DNA of 64,000 nt from Prevotella sp. Lineage in GTDB: Bacteria > Bacteroidota > Bacteroidia > Bacteroidales > Bacteroidaceae. The position numbers and the translations under genes were made by a program. The notes below the pieces were generated by a model. That model searched no databases. It was not told where the DNA came from and saw only the letters and a list, made by a program, of their open reading frames with translations. How positions within the stretch are numbered: the first letter of the stretch is position 1; the number at the start of each line of letters is the position of its first letter. The DNA lies in NCBI GenBank assembly GCA_017462915.1, contig JAFTQG010000010.1, positions 1-64,000 on the forward strand, given 5' to 3'. This document shows, piece by piece, positions 27,572 to 37,354 of this stretch.

Positions 27572-28123
27572 CTATCTCATTGCCCAATAGGTACCGCCAT
27601 TGACAGCCATGCGCACCTGATGCACACCGTAATCGTTGAGCGACACGTCCATCCTGTTGCCGTCCGGCAATGTCGCCTTTATAGTACCGTCCTGGTTAAA
27701 CCGGAACAGCTCTATACGCTTGCCGTCCTCAATCCGCGACCATGAGTCGGATGCATCGTCGTGTACGAGCCGTACCAGTTCTCCTTCCGGTGTGGTAATC
27801 TCGTATCCGTCCTTCAAGGTCTTCACGGCATAGTAGCGACCGTCCTCACCCATCACCTTACGTGTCTTGCCTATATTGCCGGCGACAGGATTGCTACCCG
27901 ACCAGAACTCAATGGTGTTGAACAGAAGGGCATCTGCCACTCCCGACAGCACATAGACCGGTGATATCAGGATGAATATCACTTCATTAAGGAATTTGCT
28001 CTTCGTTGCACTACGGTTCCATGTGGAGAGTTTATTGAACAGACCGAACGAACCCAGACAGGAATTTGTCAGCAACCCCAAAGCGATGGCCATGGAAACC
28101 ACACGAATGTTCTTTCTTCTCAT
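27572..28123 (-). CDS. DUF3332 lipoprotein
   Basis: The N-terminus is a signal with a lipobox-like 'LLTNSCLG', then 'FGLFNKLSTWNRSATKSKFLNEVIFILISPVYVLSGVADALLFNTIEFW', which matches the DUF3332 pattern. A beta-rich C-terminal part with several 'DG' turns follows. The protein should be anchored in the outer membrane; no function is known to me. It is downstream of the GNAT gene on the same strand with a gap of 96 bases. Confidence 0.8.
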   Translation of the reverse strand: MRRKNIRVVSMAIALGLLTNSCLGSFGLFNKLSTWNRSATKSKFLNEVIFILISPVYVLSGVADALLFNTIEFWSGSNPVAGNIGKTRKVMGEDGRYYAVKTLKDGYEITTPEGELVRLVHDDASDSWSRIEDGKRIELFRFNQDGTIKATLPDGNRMDVSLNDYGVHQVRMAVNGGTYWAMR

Positions 28124-28219
28124 ATTTTCAAATGTTTTTAGGTGAATTAAAATTACAGTATCAGAAACATCAAACAGCAGAGTCTCTGATTAACCAAAAG
28201 ACATACCCAGGACGTTCCT

Positions 28220-28762
28220 TCAGCTTCCAGCAGAATGCTCTTCCGCCGTAAGACGCATGAAGTGTTCGTCATGCATGTCTCCAAGCAGTGATTGCCTCGA
28301 ATATTCTGTATGGTGATAGGTGAAACCGCATTTCTCAGCCACACGACGCGACCTGTCATTGCCGTCATAATAACCAATCCATACAGCAGACTGTCCAAGA
28401 ATATCAAAGCATCGGCAGACAAGTCCACGCACAGCTTCCGTCATCAGTCCCTGTCCCCAATATGGCGCGCCAAGCCAGTATCCGATCTCCGCCTCGCCGA
28501 CAGCCATGCCGTCTCTTAAGACTATACCACAGCATCCTATCGGTTCGCCTGTGGCTTTCAACACTATAGCATACGTCTCCGGAGCGGCGAAGACTGTACG
28601 GATGACTTCAAGACTATTGTCTATAGATTCATGTGGCGGCCACCCTGCCGCAGGACCTACAGCCGGGTCACTGGCATATCTATACAATATCTCCGCATCA
28701 TCTTCCCGCCAAGGGCGCAGTATCAGGCGAGGTGTTTCAATATTAATTGTTTTTACATCCAT
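28220..28762 (-). CDS. GNAT-family N-acetyltransferase (RimJ/RimL type)
   Basis: The 180-residue protein begins '[26 protein letters not shown]', as RimJ/L-like acetyltransferases do, and has the acetyl-CoA loop '[14 protein letters not shown]' with a late '[13 protein letters not shown]'. It should acetylate a protein or small-molecule amine. I chose the ATG at 28762; an upstream ATG at 28804 adds a hydrophobic tag without family match. Confidence 0.85.
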   Translation of the reverse strand: MDVKTINIETPRLILRPWREDDAEILYRYASDPAVGPAAGWPPHESIDNSLEVIRTVFAAPETYAIVLKATGEPIGCCGIVLRDGMAVGEAEIGYWLGAPYWGQGLMTEAVRGLVCRCFDILGQSAVWIGYYDGNDRSRRVAEKCGFTYHHTEYSRQSLLGDMHDEHFMRLTAEEHSAGS

Positions 28763-28888
28763 ACTATATGATTTTACAATGACTTTCACAAGAATCTCCA
28801 GCACATGTAATCATCGCATCATCGTCCTAAGACATTTTCAGCTATCCCATATCATAGCCTATCGATGCAAGAGAAATACATTGAGCCG

Positions 28889-29419
28889 TCACGCTACAAG
28901 ACGTGCGAGGACAAAAAAGAAATCCGACAGACGGTTGACATACGCCATGACATTCCCGTCTACCTCCACACCGTTCCCGGCAAGGCGCAAGATATTGCGC
29001 TCTGCACGACGGCATACTGTACGGCAGATATGGGCCTGTGCAGCCATGGCGTTGCCCCCGGGGATGATGAACGACCGTAGAGGAGGTAGCTGTCCGTCAA
29101 TATGGTCGATGGCTTTCTCTACGGCAAGAACCATCTCTGCTGTGACAATGCATGATGGATGCAACTCGGTGGTGCTCGTGTCTGTAGCCAGATAGCCGCC
29201 TACAGCAAACAGTTCCTGCTGTATGCGGGCAAGAATATCTGCCACAAAGGCAGCGTTGTCACCCGTCATCTCTGCCTTGCACAACACAGCAAGCATCCCC
29301 ACATGAGCATTGAGCTCATCGACAGTGCCGTAACTCTCAAGCCTGTCGCTGCATTTCGACACCCTCTTGCCTCCCACAAGCGATGTCATGCCTTTATCTC
29401 CGGTCTTTGTATATATCAT
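28889..29419 (-). CDS. Corrinoid adenosyltransferase, PduO type
   Basis: The 176-residue protein has the PduO motifs 'YTKTGDKGMTSLVGG', 'RLESYGTVDELNAHVG' and the late 'RTVCRRAERNILRL', forming the ATP/corrinoid site. It adenosylates cob(I)alamin, making AdoCbl. It lies 58 bases downstream of the second symporter and close to a corrinoid methyltransferase cluster, which suggests a shared corrinoid theme. Methyltransfer itself does not need AdoCbl, so a direct link is an inference. Confidence 0.9.
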   Translation of the reverse strand: MIYTKTGDKGMTSLVGGKRVSKCSDRLESYGTVDELNAHVGMLAVLCKAEMTGDNAAFVADILARIQQELFAVGGYLATDTSTTELHPSCIVTAEMVLAVEKAIDHIDGQLPPLRSFIIPGGNAMAAQAHICRTVCRRAERNILRLAGNGVEVDGNVMAYVNRLSDFFFVLARLVA

Positions 29420-29477
29420 AGCCGTAATAGTTTTCTTATTATATCAATATAAAAGCCGTTGAATCTTGAGACTCCTG

Positions 29478-31085
29478 TCAATTGCCGTTAAAGAAGATGT
29501 ACAACCCAATCATCACGACCACAAGGGCTATCCAAGATACAATGACTCCGAAAGATGTCTTCTCTTTAACCACCTGCATGGCACGATGCTCTTCAGCCGT
29601 CTTGTCGAATGCGCTTACCACTATCATCATGATGACAAGTACGCAGAACAGGATGAAGGAGAGCATCATGAAGTGCATGGCCTCTGTTGCCCCTGGAATA
29701 ATCCAAAGATAGCATATACCTGTAGAGATGCAGAAAATTGTTCCGAGGGAAAGTACAAGATTTGCAGCGAGTGTCGTACAACGCTTCCAGAAGACACCCA
29801 TGACGAACACTGCCGCCATTGGAGGTGCTATGAACGAGAGTACAGACTGGAAGACATTGAAGAGATCCATGCCCTTGATGTTGTCCACAGCGATAGTAAT
29901 CACAATGGAGACAAGCGCACCGATGATAGTCACGATATGTCCTGTACGTGATATCTCTGACGGCGTGGCGTTTGGATTGACATTCTTCACATAAATGTCC
30001 ATAGTGAATACAGTAGAGAGGGCATTCAGCGAACTGCCTATCGTAGAGACAAGGGCAGCCGTGAGGACCGCCATGACAAGGCCTACCATGCCCATAGGGA
30101 AAAGGTGGAGCACAAGAGTCATGTAAGCATTGTCAGGATCTATCGTCGCAGCACCGAAGAAGCCTGTGCGTGCAAGGGCGAAACATACAATACCAGGGAC
30201 GATGTATATCGCAACATCAAGAATCTTCAGCCATCCTGTGAGGTTTGTTCCTTTCTGTCCCTCATTCAGGTCTTTTGCGGCAAGCACGGGCTGCACCATA
30301 GACTGGTCTGTGCACCAGAACCACAGACCTGATATAGGATAGCCGAGAAGGATAGGCAACCAATAGTAATTGGGCAGTTCCTCTTCCGAGCGGAAAAGAT
30401 TCCAATAGTCTGAAGGAACGATATTCGGGTCGGCAAGTTTGCTGATACCGTTTACGAACGTGCCGTCACCAAGCGTACAGATGCCGACAATGGTAAGTGT
30501 TGCCGACACGACTATCAGCAATACCATCTGGTAGACATTGGTATAGGCCACAGCCTTAAGACCGCCAAGGATAGTAAAGAAAGCGGAGATGGCGAGGAGT
30601 ATCAGGGCTGAGAGCCACATAGGTATGCCGAAGACCTGACGTATAAGTACGCCACCCGCAAACAGTGTAAGAGCCAGCCATGAGATGAGAACTGTCACTA
30701 TGGTGTACCATGCAAGGATACTGCGAGTGGACTGGCCGAAGCGGCGTCCCATGAATTCCGGCAAGGTATTTATCTTCTCTCCGAGATAGCGCGGTGCAAA
30801 GACAAAGGCAAGCAGACCTATGAATATAAAGGCATACCACGCATAGTTGCCGGATACGATACCTGTCGTGAAGCCTGCCGAGGCCGAGGCGATAAGCATC
30901 GAGGGACCGACGTTGGTGCCCCACATTGAGAAACCGATATGATACCATTTCAGTGAACGTGACGCAAGAAACTTGCCTTGCCCATCACCGGACTTGCGGC
31001 TTGCCCACAGTCCGATGGCAATAAGAACCACGAAGTATCCAATCAGGATAATCCAGTCCAGAAGTTGTAGAGATTCGGAAATCAT
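29478..31085 (-). CDS. Sodium/solute symporter (SSS family), second copy
   Basis: A 535-residue membrane protein with about 14 helices. Typical SSS features include 'GFSMWGTNVGPSMLIASASAGFTTG' and 'AVAYTNVYQMVLLIV'. It should import a sugar or organic acid with Na+. It follows the UroD-type gene after a 154-base gap containing two hairpins. The substrate is not known; the context points to the same nutrient as the cluster. Confidence 0.88.
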   Translation of the reverse strand: MISESLQLLDWIILIGYFVVLIAIGLWASRKSGDGQGKFLASRSLKWYHIGFSMWGTNVGPSMLIASASAGFTTGIVSGNYAWYAFIFIGLLAFVFAPRYLGEKINTLPEFMGRRFGQSTRSILAWYTIVTVLISWLALTLFAGGVLIRQVFGIPMWLSALILLAISAFFTILGGLKAVAYTNVYQMVLLIVVSATLTIVGICTLGDGTFVNGISKLADPNIVPSDYWNLFRSEEELPNYYWLPILLGYPISGLWFWCTDQSMVQPVLAAKDLNEGQKGTNLTGWLKILDVAIYIVPGIVCFALARTGFFGAATIDPDNAYMTLVLHLFPMGMVGLVMAVLTAALVSTIGSSLNALSTVFTMDIYVKNVNPNATPSEISRTGHIVTIIGALVSIVITIAVDNIKGMDLFNVFQSVLSFIAPPMAAVFVMGVFWKRCTTLAANLVLSLGTIFCISTGICYLWIIPGATEAMHFMMLSFILFCVLVIMMIVVSAFDKTAEEHRAMQVVKEKTSFGVIVSWIALVVVMIGLYIFFNGN

Positions 31086-31144
31086 CTGATAGTGTTTTTA
31101 TTAGTTTTAGTTATTGGTTATTAGTCGTAACAGCATAGGGAAAC

Positions 31145-31230
31145 TGCCGGATAATGTCCGGCAAAAGACAGTAATGCCGGCAGGCTTGAGACATCGTCCC
31201 GTCATGGACGGATGTCATCAAAGCCTGCCG
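31145..31230 (-). repeat. Two hairpins between the UroD-type gene and the symporter
   Basis: TGCCGGA/TCCGGCA (31145-31163) lies beside a longer hairpin (31179-31229) with arms GGCAGGCTT, GACATC, GTCC matched by GGAC, GATGTC, AAGCCTGCC. They sit within 100 bases of the stop of the UroD-type gene. There is no clear T run, so a simple terminator is not certain; an mRNA-stabilising or attenuating structure is possible. Confidence 0.6.
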
Positions 31231-31239
31231 CCATCTATC

Positions 31240-32247
31240 TTATAAAGATGCATTGTAGTCGTCCAGTGCCTTGAAGAATTGGTCGACATTTACAAGAGGT
31301 GTATGTGGCGGTGTGTCACATCCTGAAGACAGCACTACATGAGGGAATTCGCGCGTATTCTCCAGCAGTTCCATTGTCTGACGGTACATCTCTTCTGGCG
31401 TAGACATCTTGAATGCTGATACAGGGTCGAGATTTCCCATGACAAGGATGTTCTCCGGGGTCTCACGTGCCACTTGCGCAAGGTCACACTTATTGCCGAG
31501 ATGCAGACCGTGTGCACCGGTCATGACCATGGCCTCCGTACATTGGCCTGTATTGCCGCAGTTGTGAAGCACTATCATAAAGTGTTCATCCTGAAGCTGA
31601 TCGATGATACGCTTGACATAATTGGAAGAGAATGTCTTGCAGTCATCATTTGACATCAGACCGGCAGCAGGCTCTGCCATGAGGACGCCTTCCACGCCAG
31701 TAGCTTTCAAAGCCGCAACATACTTGAGGATAAACAGTGTACACTTCTCCAACAGTTCATGTGCTGCTTCCGGGTCGCTGTATATCAGCATCATGATTTC
31801 AGACATGTCATACAGACGGCCTGCAAGGGAGAATGGTCCTATACAGCCGGCAAAGACGGGACGGTCGGAAATCTCGCGATGGGCAATGACATTAGCCTTT
31901 ATATATTCCGGGACACGGGCTGTGTTCAGTGAAGGCACTTCAAGACGGTGAATGTCCTCTACCCCATTGAGCATGTGACCTGTAACGGAAGGTATCTCAT
32001 CCTCCGGGAATATCACTTCTGCACCAAAAGCCTCAGCCTCGACAGTAAGATCCATAATCACTGATGCCGCATGGGTGGCATAACGGTCGGCAAGATAACT
32101 TACGGCCTTGCCGTGTATGCTGCCGTCGAGGACAGCCTGCTTGATAGTATAGCCCAGTTCCTCGATGCCTGGATGTGTCATTACCGGTATCGCAACACGG
32201 TCAGGACGTGCAATGATGTCCTGACGCCATTTTATCATATCTATCAT
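31240..32247 (-). CDS. UroD-fold methyltransferase (MtaA/CmuA-like)
   Basis: The 335-residue protein belongs to the uroporphyrinogen decarboxylase fold, but has the zinc signature of the methyltransferase branch: His228 and Cys230 in 'VLHNCGNT' and Cys310 in 'SSGCDTPPHTPL'. MtaA, MtbA and CmuA use such a zinc site to bind a thiol acceptor or handle methyl groups with a corrinoid. It is therefore likely a methylcorrinoid-dependent methyltransferase and not a heme enzyme. It follows the 988-residue fusion gene after 61 bases and very likely works with it. Confidence 0.85.
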   Translation of the reverse strand: MIDMIKWRQDIIARPDRVAIPVMTHPGIEELGYTIKQAVLDGSIHGKAVSYLADRYATHAASVIMDLTVEAEAFGAEVIFPEDEIPSVTGHMLNGVEDIHRLEVPSLNTARVPEYIKANVIAHREISDRPVFAGCIGPFSLAGRLYDMSEIMMLIYSDPEAAHELLEKCTLFILKYVAALKATGVEGVLMAEPAAGLMSNDDCKTFSSNYVKRIIDQLQDEHFMIVLHNCGNTGQCTEAMVMTGAHGLHLGNKCDLAQVARETPENILVMGNLDPVSAFKMSTPEEMYRQTMELLENTREFPHVVLSSGCDTPPHTPLVNVDQFFKALDDYNASL

Positions 32248-32308
32248 AAGTAAGCAATCAAAATTAAACGATACTATATATAATCAAGTAAGCGCTGTGT
32301 CCTAATGC

Positions 32309-35275
32309 TTATGAAGCCATGAGACGCTTGGCAAGAGCGACCGCCTCATTGGCATTAGCACTGTAACCATCTGCACCTATCTCACGGGCAAAGTCCTCTG
32401 TCACCGGTGCTCCACCCACCATAACTTTCACCTTACCGCGCACGCCTGCAGCTTCAAGTGCAGCAAGACAGTCTGTCATGTAAGTCATTGTGGTAGTGAG
32501 CAATGCGGAGAGACATAGAATATCTGTTTCATTGTCGATAACAGCCTTGACAAAGGTCTCTGCATCAACATCTATACCGACATTGATAACTTCAAAACCC
32601 GAGCCCTCAAGCATGGAGGCAACAAGATTCTTTCCTATATCGTGGAGATCGCCCTTGACTGTGCCTATGACTATCTTGCCCGCTGACTGCACACCCTCTC
32701 CGCTTGCCTCCATTATAGGCTTGAGAATCGCAAGGGCGGCTTTCATGGCACGGCCTGCCATAAGGAGATTCGGAACGAAAGCCTTGCCTTCAGAGAATCT
32801 CTGACCGACAACTGACATTGCCTCAATCATCTGAGTATTTATCAGTTCTGCAGGATTTGCACCAGCCTCAATAGCCTTCTTCGTTTCCTCTATCGCTACC
32901 GCTTCCTTTCCTGCAATGATAGCATCCTTCAGTCCAGTAGTTATAGCTCCAGTTGCTACGGACTTGGCTTCTTTCACAGGCTCTGCAGGCTTCTCCGCAT
33001 GTGGTTTTGGAGCTTTTCTTATAGGAGCAGTGGACTCTCCACCTGGAACATGACCGCTAACAAAACAGCCATCAGCAGGATTTACAAGTTCAGCTATCTT
33101 GCGGATATGCTCGCTTGTCGTGCCACAGCAACCGCCTACAATATTCACCAGATGACCGTCTATCATATTCCACATCTGACGCTGGAACTCCTGCGGAGTA
33201 GTAGAATAGTTACCCTTCGAATCCGGGAATCCTGCATTCGGGAATGCTATAATATAATAAGGTACAGTGGCAGCTATCTGTGCGATTACCTCTGTTGTGA
33301 GTTCTATATCAGGATTGCAGTTTACTCCGACAGCAATGACATTATCGTTCTTCAGACGCTGGAAATATTCTATGACATTCTGACCGATCATATTCTTACC
33401 GTCAGCAGTGGAGAAGTTCGCGCTTATTAATACAGGAACTGTCTTCTGAAGTTCATCCATTGCCGTGTTGACAGCATCAAGGCCAATCTCCAGATTGACA
33501 AGATCGAATACCGTCTCGAAGATAATGCCATCAACACCAGCCTCTATAAGCGCAACAGCCTGTTCCTTGTATGAGGCATGGAGTTCCTGTTTCGTTATCT
33601 TTGCTGTGTCAGGCATGGAAAGAGTCTCGCGTGTCGGTCCCATCTCACCCAGTACATAGCGTGGTTTCTCAGGGTTGGCAACGGTAAACGTGTCCGCCAA
33701 ATGACGGGCAAGAGTCACGGCAGCAGTATTTATCTCCACAGCCTTGTCTGCCAAACCGCAGGCTTTAAGGGAAACACTCTGTGCATTGAATGTATTTGCT
33801 GTGATGACATCTGAACCTGCAAGCAGGAACTTACGGTAAATGTCTGTAATCACTTCCGGGTGTTCAACGCACAGATACTCGTTGCTCTTCACATCGGTCA
33901 AGCCGTATGACTGTATGGATGTGCCCATCGCACCGTCAAAGACAAGCATACGCTGCTCCAGAGCTTCCACAAGTGTTGGCTTTGATACCGCAAGCGATGC
34001 GTCAGAAGACAGCGGTGTCTGGATTGTGACTTGTTTTCCACCAATATGCAGAGGACGGAAACGTGCCGTAGATTTCTTTTCTGCAAAAGCTGTCATGTCT
34101 CCAATATGCAGACACTCATCAACTTTGCGTTCCACCTCATGTGTCTGATATTCCTCGACGATACGCAGAGCCTGCTCCACCTCATCCTCATTGTGAAAGT
34201 CCATCTCCAGATGGATGCCATCGCCACCGACATTGTCAAGCAATGGGCGAAGCTGGTCTAAAGTCACCCAGCAAGCCATGATGCTCTTGCCTCCTGCGAG
34301 AATCTTCTTATACAGGTCATACCATTTAGGATCTCCTCCCTGAGGTTCACCGACACCAGGAGTCCACTGTATGGCATTAAGCTCCTCTATTTCAAGAAGC
34401 GCCGGCAGATGGTGCATAGCACCAACGCCATCAAGATGATACAGGGTATAAGGTATCTTCTGACATTGTTCGCGCAGATAAGGCTGTACGAAACGACGGT
34501 AGTCATCGTCAGAAATCATCGTCGAGATGTCACTCTGTATCTTTGTCATCTTACCCGGAGCCCAAGATGAGAAATAGCAGAAAGCCATCTCGTCACCCTC
34601 GCGGATAATATCGTAAAGTTCGTCAAAGACCTTGAAATACACATCATTGATGAATTGAAGCTGTTCCTCAACTACTTCAGGTTGCATCACAGTGTCCAGC
34701 AATACCTTATCAGTACCTTTCAGCGCGGCAAGGACATCAAGTCCTTCCATAAGGTCTGGCATACCGACATAGTAATTGCCGTTTGCCTTACGCTTACATG
34801 CCTTCAGCAGTTCCTTATGTATACGCAACTGCTCGTTGTCAGGGTCAAATGTCAGTTTGTCCTTGAAGTTCGGGTCTGGGTGAATCCATATCGTATCCTC
34901 ACCGCCTTCCACACGGGAACCAAGGATTGAGGCAAGCGAACCTGGGCCGAGCTGTGTATTTGCAACAGGCAGCATATCAGCCTTCAAGCAAGAGTGTCCC
35001 ACATACCAATCAAGGAAATTCGCACGCCACTCCGGGTCAAACCAACGCTGATTGCCGTCCTTTGCCTGTGGAGCTCCAGGGAGTCCGAAGGCACCAGTAC
35101 CATAATTGTTGCGGGCAGCCTCCGTAAGGTGGATAGGCTGTTCTCCCGAATACGGACCATGTGGGGCGACTCCCTCCTGGAAATGCTCCCACATGTTCAC
35201 GACTATACCCTTATGATTCCACCAATTAATATACCGCTTCTTGGTTTCATTGAGATTGTCTTTCCAAGTTTTCAT
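32309..35275 (-). CDS. Three-domain fusion: UroD-like, homocysteine methyltransferase, B12-binding
   Basis: The 988-residue protein has three parts. Residues 1-380 are UroD-like but without the H-x-C zinc motif ('LYHLDGVGAMHH' instead). Residues 435-735 are a homocysteine S-methyltransferase as in MetH: 'VFDGAMGTSIQ', 'ANTFNAQS', 'VGVNCNP' with Cys653 and 'GGCCGT' with Cys715-716 as zinc ligands. Residues 780-855 are a B12 cap and 865-985 a B12-binding domain with His878 in 'DLHDIGKN' as lower ligand. The MetH methyl-folate domain and the reactivation domain are missing. I infer that a methyl group from a non-folate donor passes through the corrinoid to homocysteine. The UroD part may be the first methyltransferase. 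Confidence 0.88.
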   Translation of the reverse strand: MKTWKDNLNETKKRYINWWNHKGIVVNMWEHFQEGVAPHGPYSGEQPIHLTEAARNNYGTGAFGLPGAPQAKDGNQRWFDPEWRANFLDWYVGHSCLKADMLPVANTQLGPGSLASILGSRVEGGEDTIWIHPDPNFKDKLTFDPDNEQLRIHKELLKACKRKANGNYYVGMPDLMEGLDVLAALKGTDKVLLDTVMQPEVVEEQLQFINDVYFKVFDELYDIIREGDEMAFCYFSSWAPGKMTKIQSDISTMISDDDYRRFVQPYLREQCQKIPYTLYHLDGVGAMHHLPALLEIEELNAIQWTPGVGEPQGGDPKWYDLYKKILAGGKSIMACWVTLDQLRPLLDNVGGDGIHLEMDFHNEDEVEQALRIVEEYQTHEVERKVDECLHIGDMTAFAEKKSTARFRPLHIGGKQVTIQTPLSSDASLAVSKPTLVEALEQRMLVFDGAMGTSIQSYGLTDVKSNEYLCVEHPEVITDIYRKFLLAGSDVITANTFNAQSVSLKACGLADKAVEINTAAVTLARHLADTFTVANPEKPRYVLGEMGPTRETLSMPDTAKITKQELHASYKEQAVALIEAGVDGIIFETVFDLVNLEIGLDAVNTAMDELQKTVPVLISANFSTADGKNMIGQNVIEYFQRLKNDNVIAVGVNCNPDIELTTEVIAQIAATVPYYIIAFPNAGFPDSKGNYSTTPQEFQRQMWNMIDGHLVNIVGGCCGTTSEHIRKIAELVNPADGCFVSGHVPGGESTAPIRKAPKPHAEKPAEPVKEAKSVATGAITTGLKDAIIAGKEAVAIEETKKAIEAGANPAELINTQMIEAMSVVGQRFSEGKAFVPNLLMAGRAMKAALAILKPIMEASGEGVQSAGKIVIGTVKGDLHDIGKNLVASMLEGSGFEVINVGIDVDAETFVKAVIDNETDILCLSALLTTTMTYMTDCLAALEAAGVRGKVKVMVGGAPVTEDFAREIGADGYSANANEAVALAKRLMAS

Positions 35276-35307
35276 TCTTTTTCAATAATTATTGACTGTT
35301 TTTTATT

Positions 35308-35354
35308 AAAGGTGGGTCTGAAAAATCATCTTCCTAATCTCCAAACCCACCTTT
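35308..35354 (-). terminator. Hairpin between fucI and the fusion gene
   Basis: AAAGGTGGGT pairs with ACCCACCTTT around a 27-base loop. On the minus strand it lies 100 bases after the fucI stop and 33 bases before the fusion start. It might be an intrinsic terminator or attenuator; the T tract is weak. Confidence 0.5.
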
Positions 35355-35454
35355 TATAACTGTTACAAGTGAACAAAAATATATTTGTCTGCATAGAACC
35401 ATACTTTCGGAAAATTCCTATCAGAATCTACCGAAAGTGCTTCCATAGCTGAAC

Positions 35455-37275
35455 TTATTTATACATAGGACCGAAGTTGGCACAAGCGCGATAGTCAGCA
35501 CCTTCCTTATCCATGCCGAAAGCGTTCCAGCAAGCAGGGCGGAAGATGTCCTTATCGGCAACATTGTGCATACATACCGGTATGCGTAGCATCGAGCAGA
35601 GCGTGATGAGGTCTGCGCCGACATGACCGTAGACTATAGCGCCATGGTTAGCACCCCAGTTGTTCATGACAGAGTACACATCCTTGAAAGCATCCTTTGA
35701 AGGATCAAGACGTGGTGCAAACCATGTTGTCGGCCATGTAGGGTCGGTACGCTTGTCAAGAATATCATTGACATCCTTGTCAAGTTCCACAGTCCATCCC
35801 TCAGCAAGCTGCAATACAGGGCCGAGACCTGCTACAATATTCACACGAAGCATTGTCATAGGCATACCACCCTTTGTCAGGAAGTGTGAAGAATAGCCTC
35901 CGCCACGGAAATAGTCGCGGTCTGCAGGCATCCAGCTTGTGGCATTCAGACAGTTCTCCATATCCTGCTCGGTGATGTCCCAGTGAGACTTCATTGTAGG
36001 ATTTCCCTCTGCATTTGTCATGGCACCAGTCGCATCAAGAGTCGTTGCGCCAGAGTTGATGAGATGTATGAAGCCATTGGCCGCACCGCCTTCCGGACGC
36101 TTGCCGCTCACGCGTTCTACAGCCTCTGGGCTCCAGTATGTACGGATATCGGAGAACATCGCGCCCTTATTGGTAAGGAGATGTCCGAAAAGCATCGACA
36201 TGCCGTTAAGGAAATCATTCTCTGTCGCAAGAATCTTTGCCTCACGTGGACCGTTCCAGTCAAAGCTGGTGCACATCATAGACTCAGGGAAGTCAAAGTT
36301 AGGCTTGTAGTCAGTCCACTGACGCTGTCCCTGTACACCGGCAGCAATGGCATTGTGTCCGAGAGCTTCCTCCAGATAGCCCATCTCCTTGAGTTTCTCC
36401 GAACCGCACATGAGGTCGCGGATAATCATCATGCACTTGACAGTAAACTCCCAGTCAGCATCCTTCTCTTCACGGTTTTTGCCCTTTCCCTTGCCGTTGA
36501 AAGTCGTCATCGGTGTTCCAGGGAAGAGTGGACGGTCCTCGTTATAGTCATATCCCTCATTTGTCTTGCAGTATTTCTCTATCCACGCCATAGCCTTTTC
36601 AAACTCTTCATGGTCGTAGATGCCATAATCCACACGACGCAGTATCTCAACCAGCGAGACATACTCCGTACGCATTCCGAGATAGTCCTGCAGGAAATCA
36701 GCATTCACAATAGAGCCTGCAATACCCATACATGTATTGCCAAGGCTGAGATAAGACTTGCCACGCATTGTAGCCACAGCCTGTGAGGCACGTGCAAAGC
36801 GCAGTATCTTCTCGGCAACATCAGAAGGTATTGTATTGTCCGACAAATCCTGGACATCATGTCCATAGATACCGTATGCAGGAAGTCCCTTCTGTGCATG
36901 AGCGGCAAGAACAGCAGCGAGATAAACCGCTCCTGGACGTTCTGTGCCGTTAAAGCCCCACACTGCCTTAGGATGTGTAGGATCCATATCCATCGTCTCC
37001 GAACCGTAACACCAGCATGATGTGACAGTGATGGTAGAACCGACATTCTCACGCTCGAACTTCTCCTGGCAGGCAGCTGCCTCGGCTACACGTCCGATAG
37101 TTGTATCGGAAATGACGCATTCAACAGGAGAGCCGTCACCGTTTCTGAGGTTCTCACTTATAAGTCTTGCCACAGCATTGGCAAGTGCCATAGTCTTTTC
37201 TTCAAGACTTTCACGGATACCGCCTTGGCGACCGTCTATGGTCGGGCGAATACCAATTTTAGGATAGTTAGACAT
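35455..37275 (-). CDS. fucI: L-fucose isomerase
   Basis: The 606-residue protein is very close to the family: '[16 protein letters not shown]', '[13 protein letters not shown]', '[16 protein letters not shown]', '[17 protein letters not shown]', '[11 protein letters not shown]' and the ending '[11 protein letters not shown]'. The enzyme converts L-fucose to L-fuculose (and D-arabinose to D-ribulose) with Mn2+. Catalytic Glu and Asp lie in the conserved core. It lies 79 bases after the symporter gene. No fucK or fucA is in the window, so the pathway is not complete here. Confidence 0.93.
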   Translation of the reverse strand: MSNYPKIGIRPTIDGRQGGIRESLEEKTMALANAVARLISENLRNGDGSPVECVISDTTIGRVAEAAACQEKFERENVGSTITVTSCWCYGSETMDMDPTHPKAVWGFNGTERPGAVYLAAVLAAHAQKGLPAYGIYGHDVQDLSDNTIPSDVAEKILRFARASQAVATMRGKSYLSLGNTCMGIAGSIVNADFLQDYLGMRTEYVSLVEILRRVDYGIYDHEEFEKAMAWIEKYCKTNEGYDYNEDRPLFPGTPMTTFNGKGKGKNREEKDADWEFTVKCMMIIRDLMCGSEKLKEMGYLEEALGHNAIAAGVQGQRQWTDYKPNFDFPESMMCTSFDWNGPREAKILATENDFLNGMSMLFGHLLTNKGAMFSDIRTYWSPEAVERVSGKRPEGGAANGFIHLINSGATTLDATGAMTNAEGNPTMKSHWDITEQDMENCLNATSWMPADRDYFRGGGYSSHFLTKGGMPMTMLRVNIVAGLGPVLQLAEGWTVELDKDVNDILDKRTDPTWPTTWFAPRLDPSKDAFKDVYSVMNNWGANHGAIVYGHVGADLITLCSMLRIPVCMHNVADKDIFRPACWNAFGMDKEGADYRACANFGPMYK

Positions 37276-37354
37276 AACTGTAATATTTTGTTTTTCTTTG
37301 TTTTCTTTATATAATTAATTATCACTGGAGCGGGATTCCCCACATTGGTATATC

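Noticed and set aside
28506..29195. Plus-strand 229-codon frame across the GNAT and PduO genes
   Set aside because: It lies opposite two well-matched genes and its product is basic, low in hydrophobic core and matches nothing.
35276..35454. Cobalamin riboswitch before the corrinoid fusion gene
   Set aside because: The B12-box core was looked for and not seen; only a simple hairpin is present.
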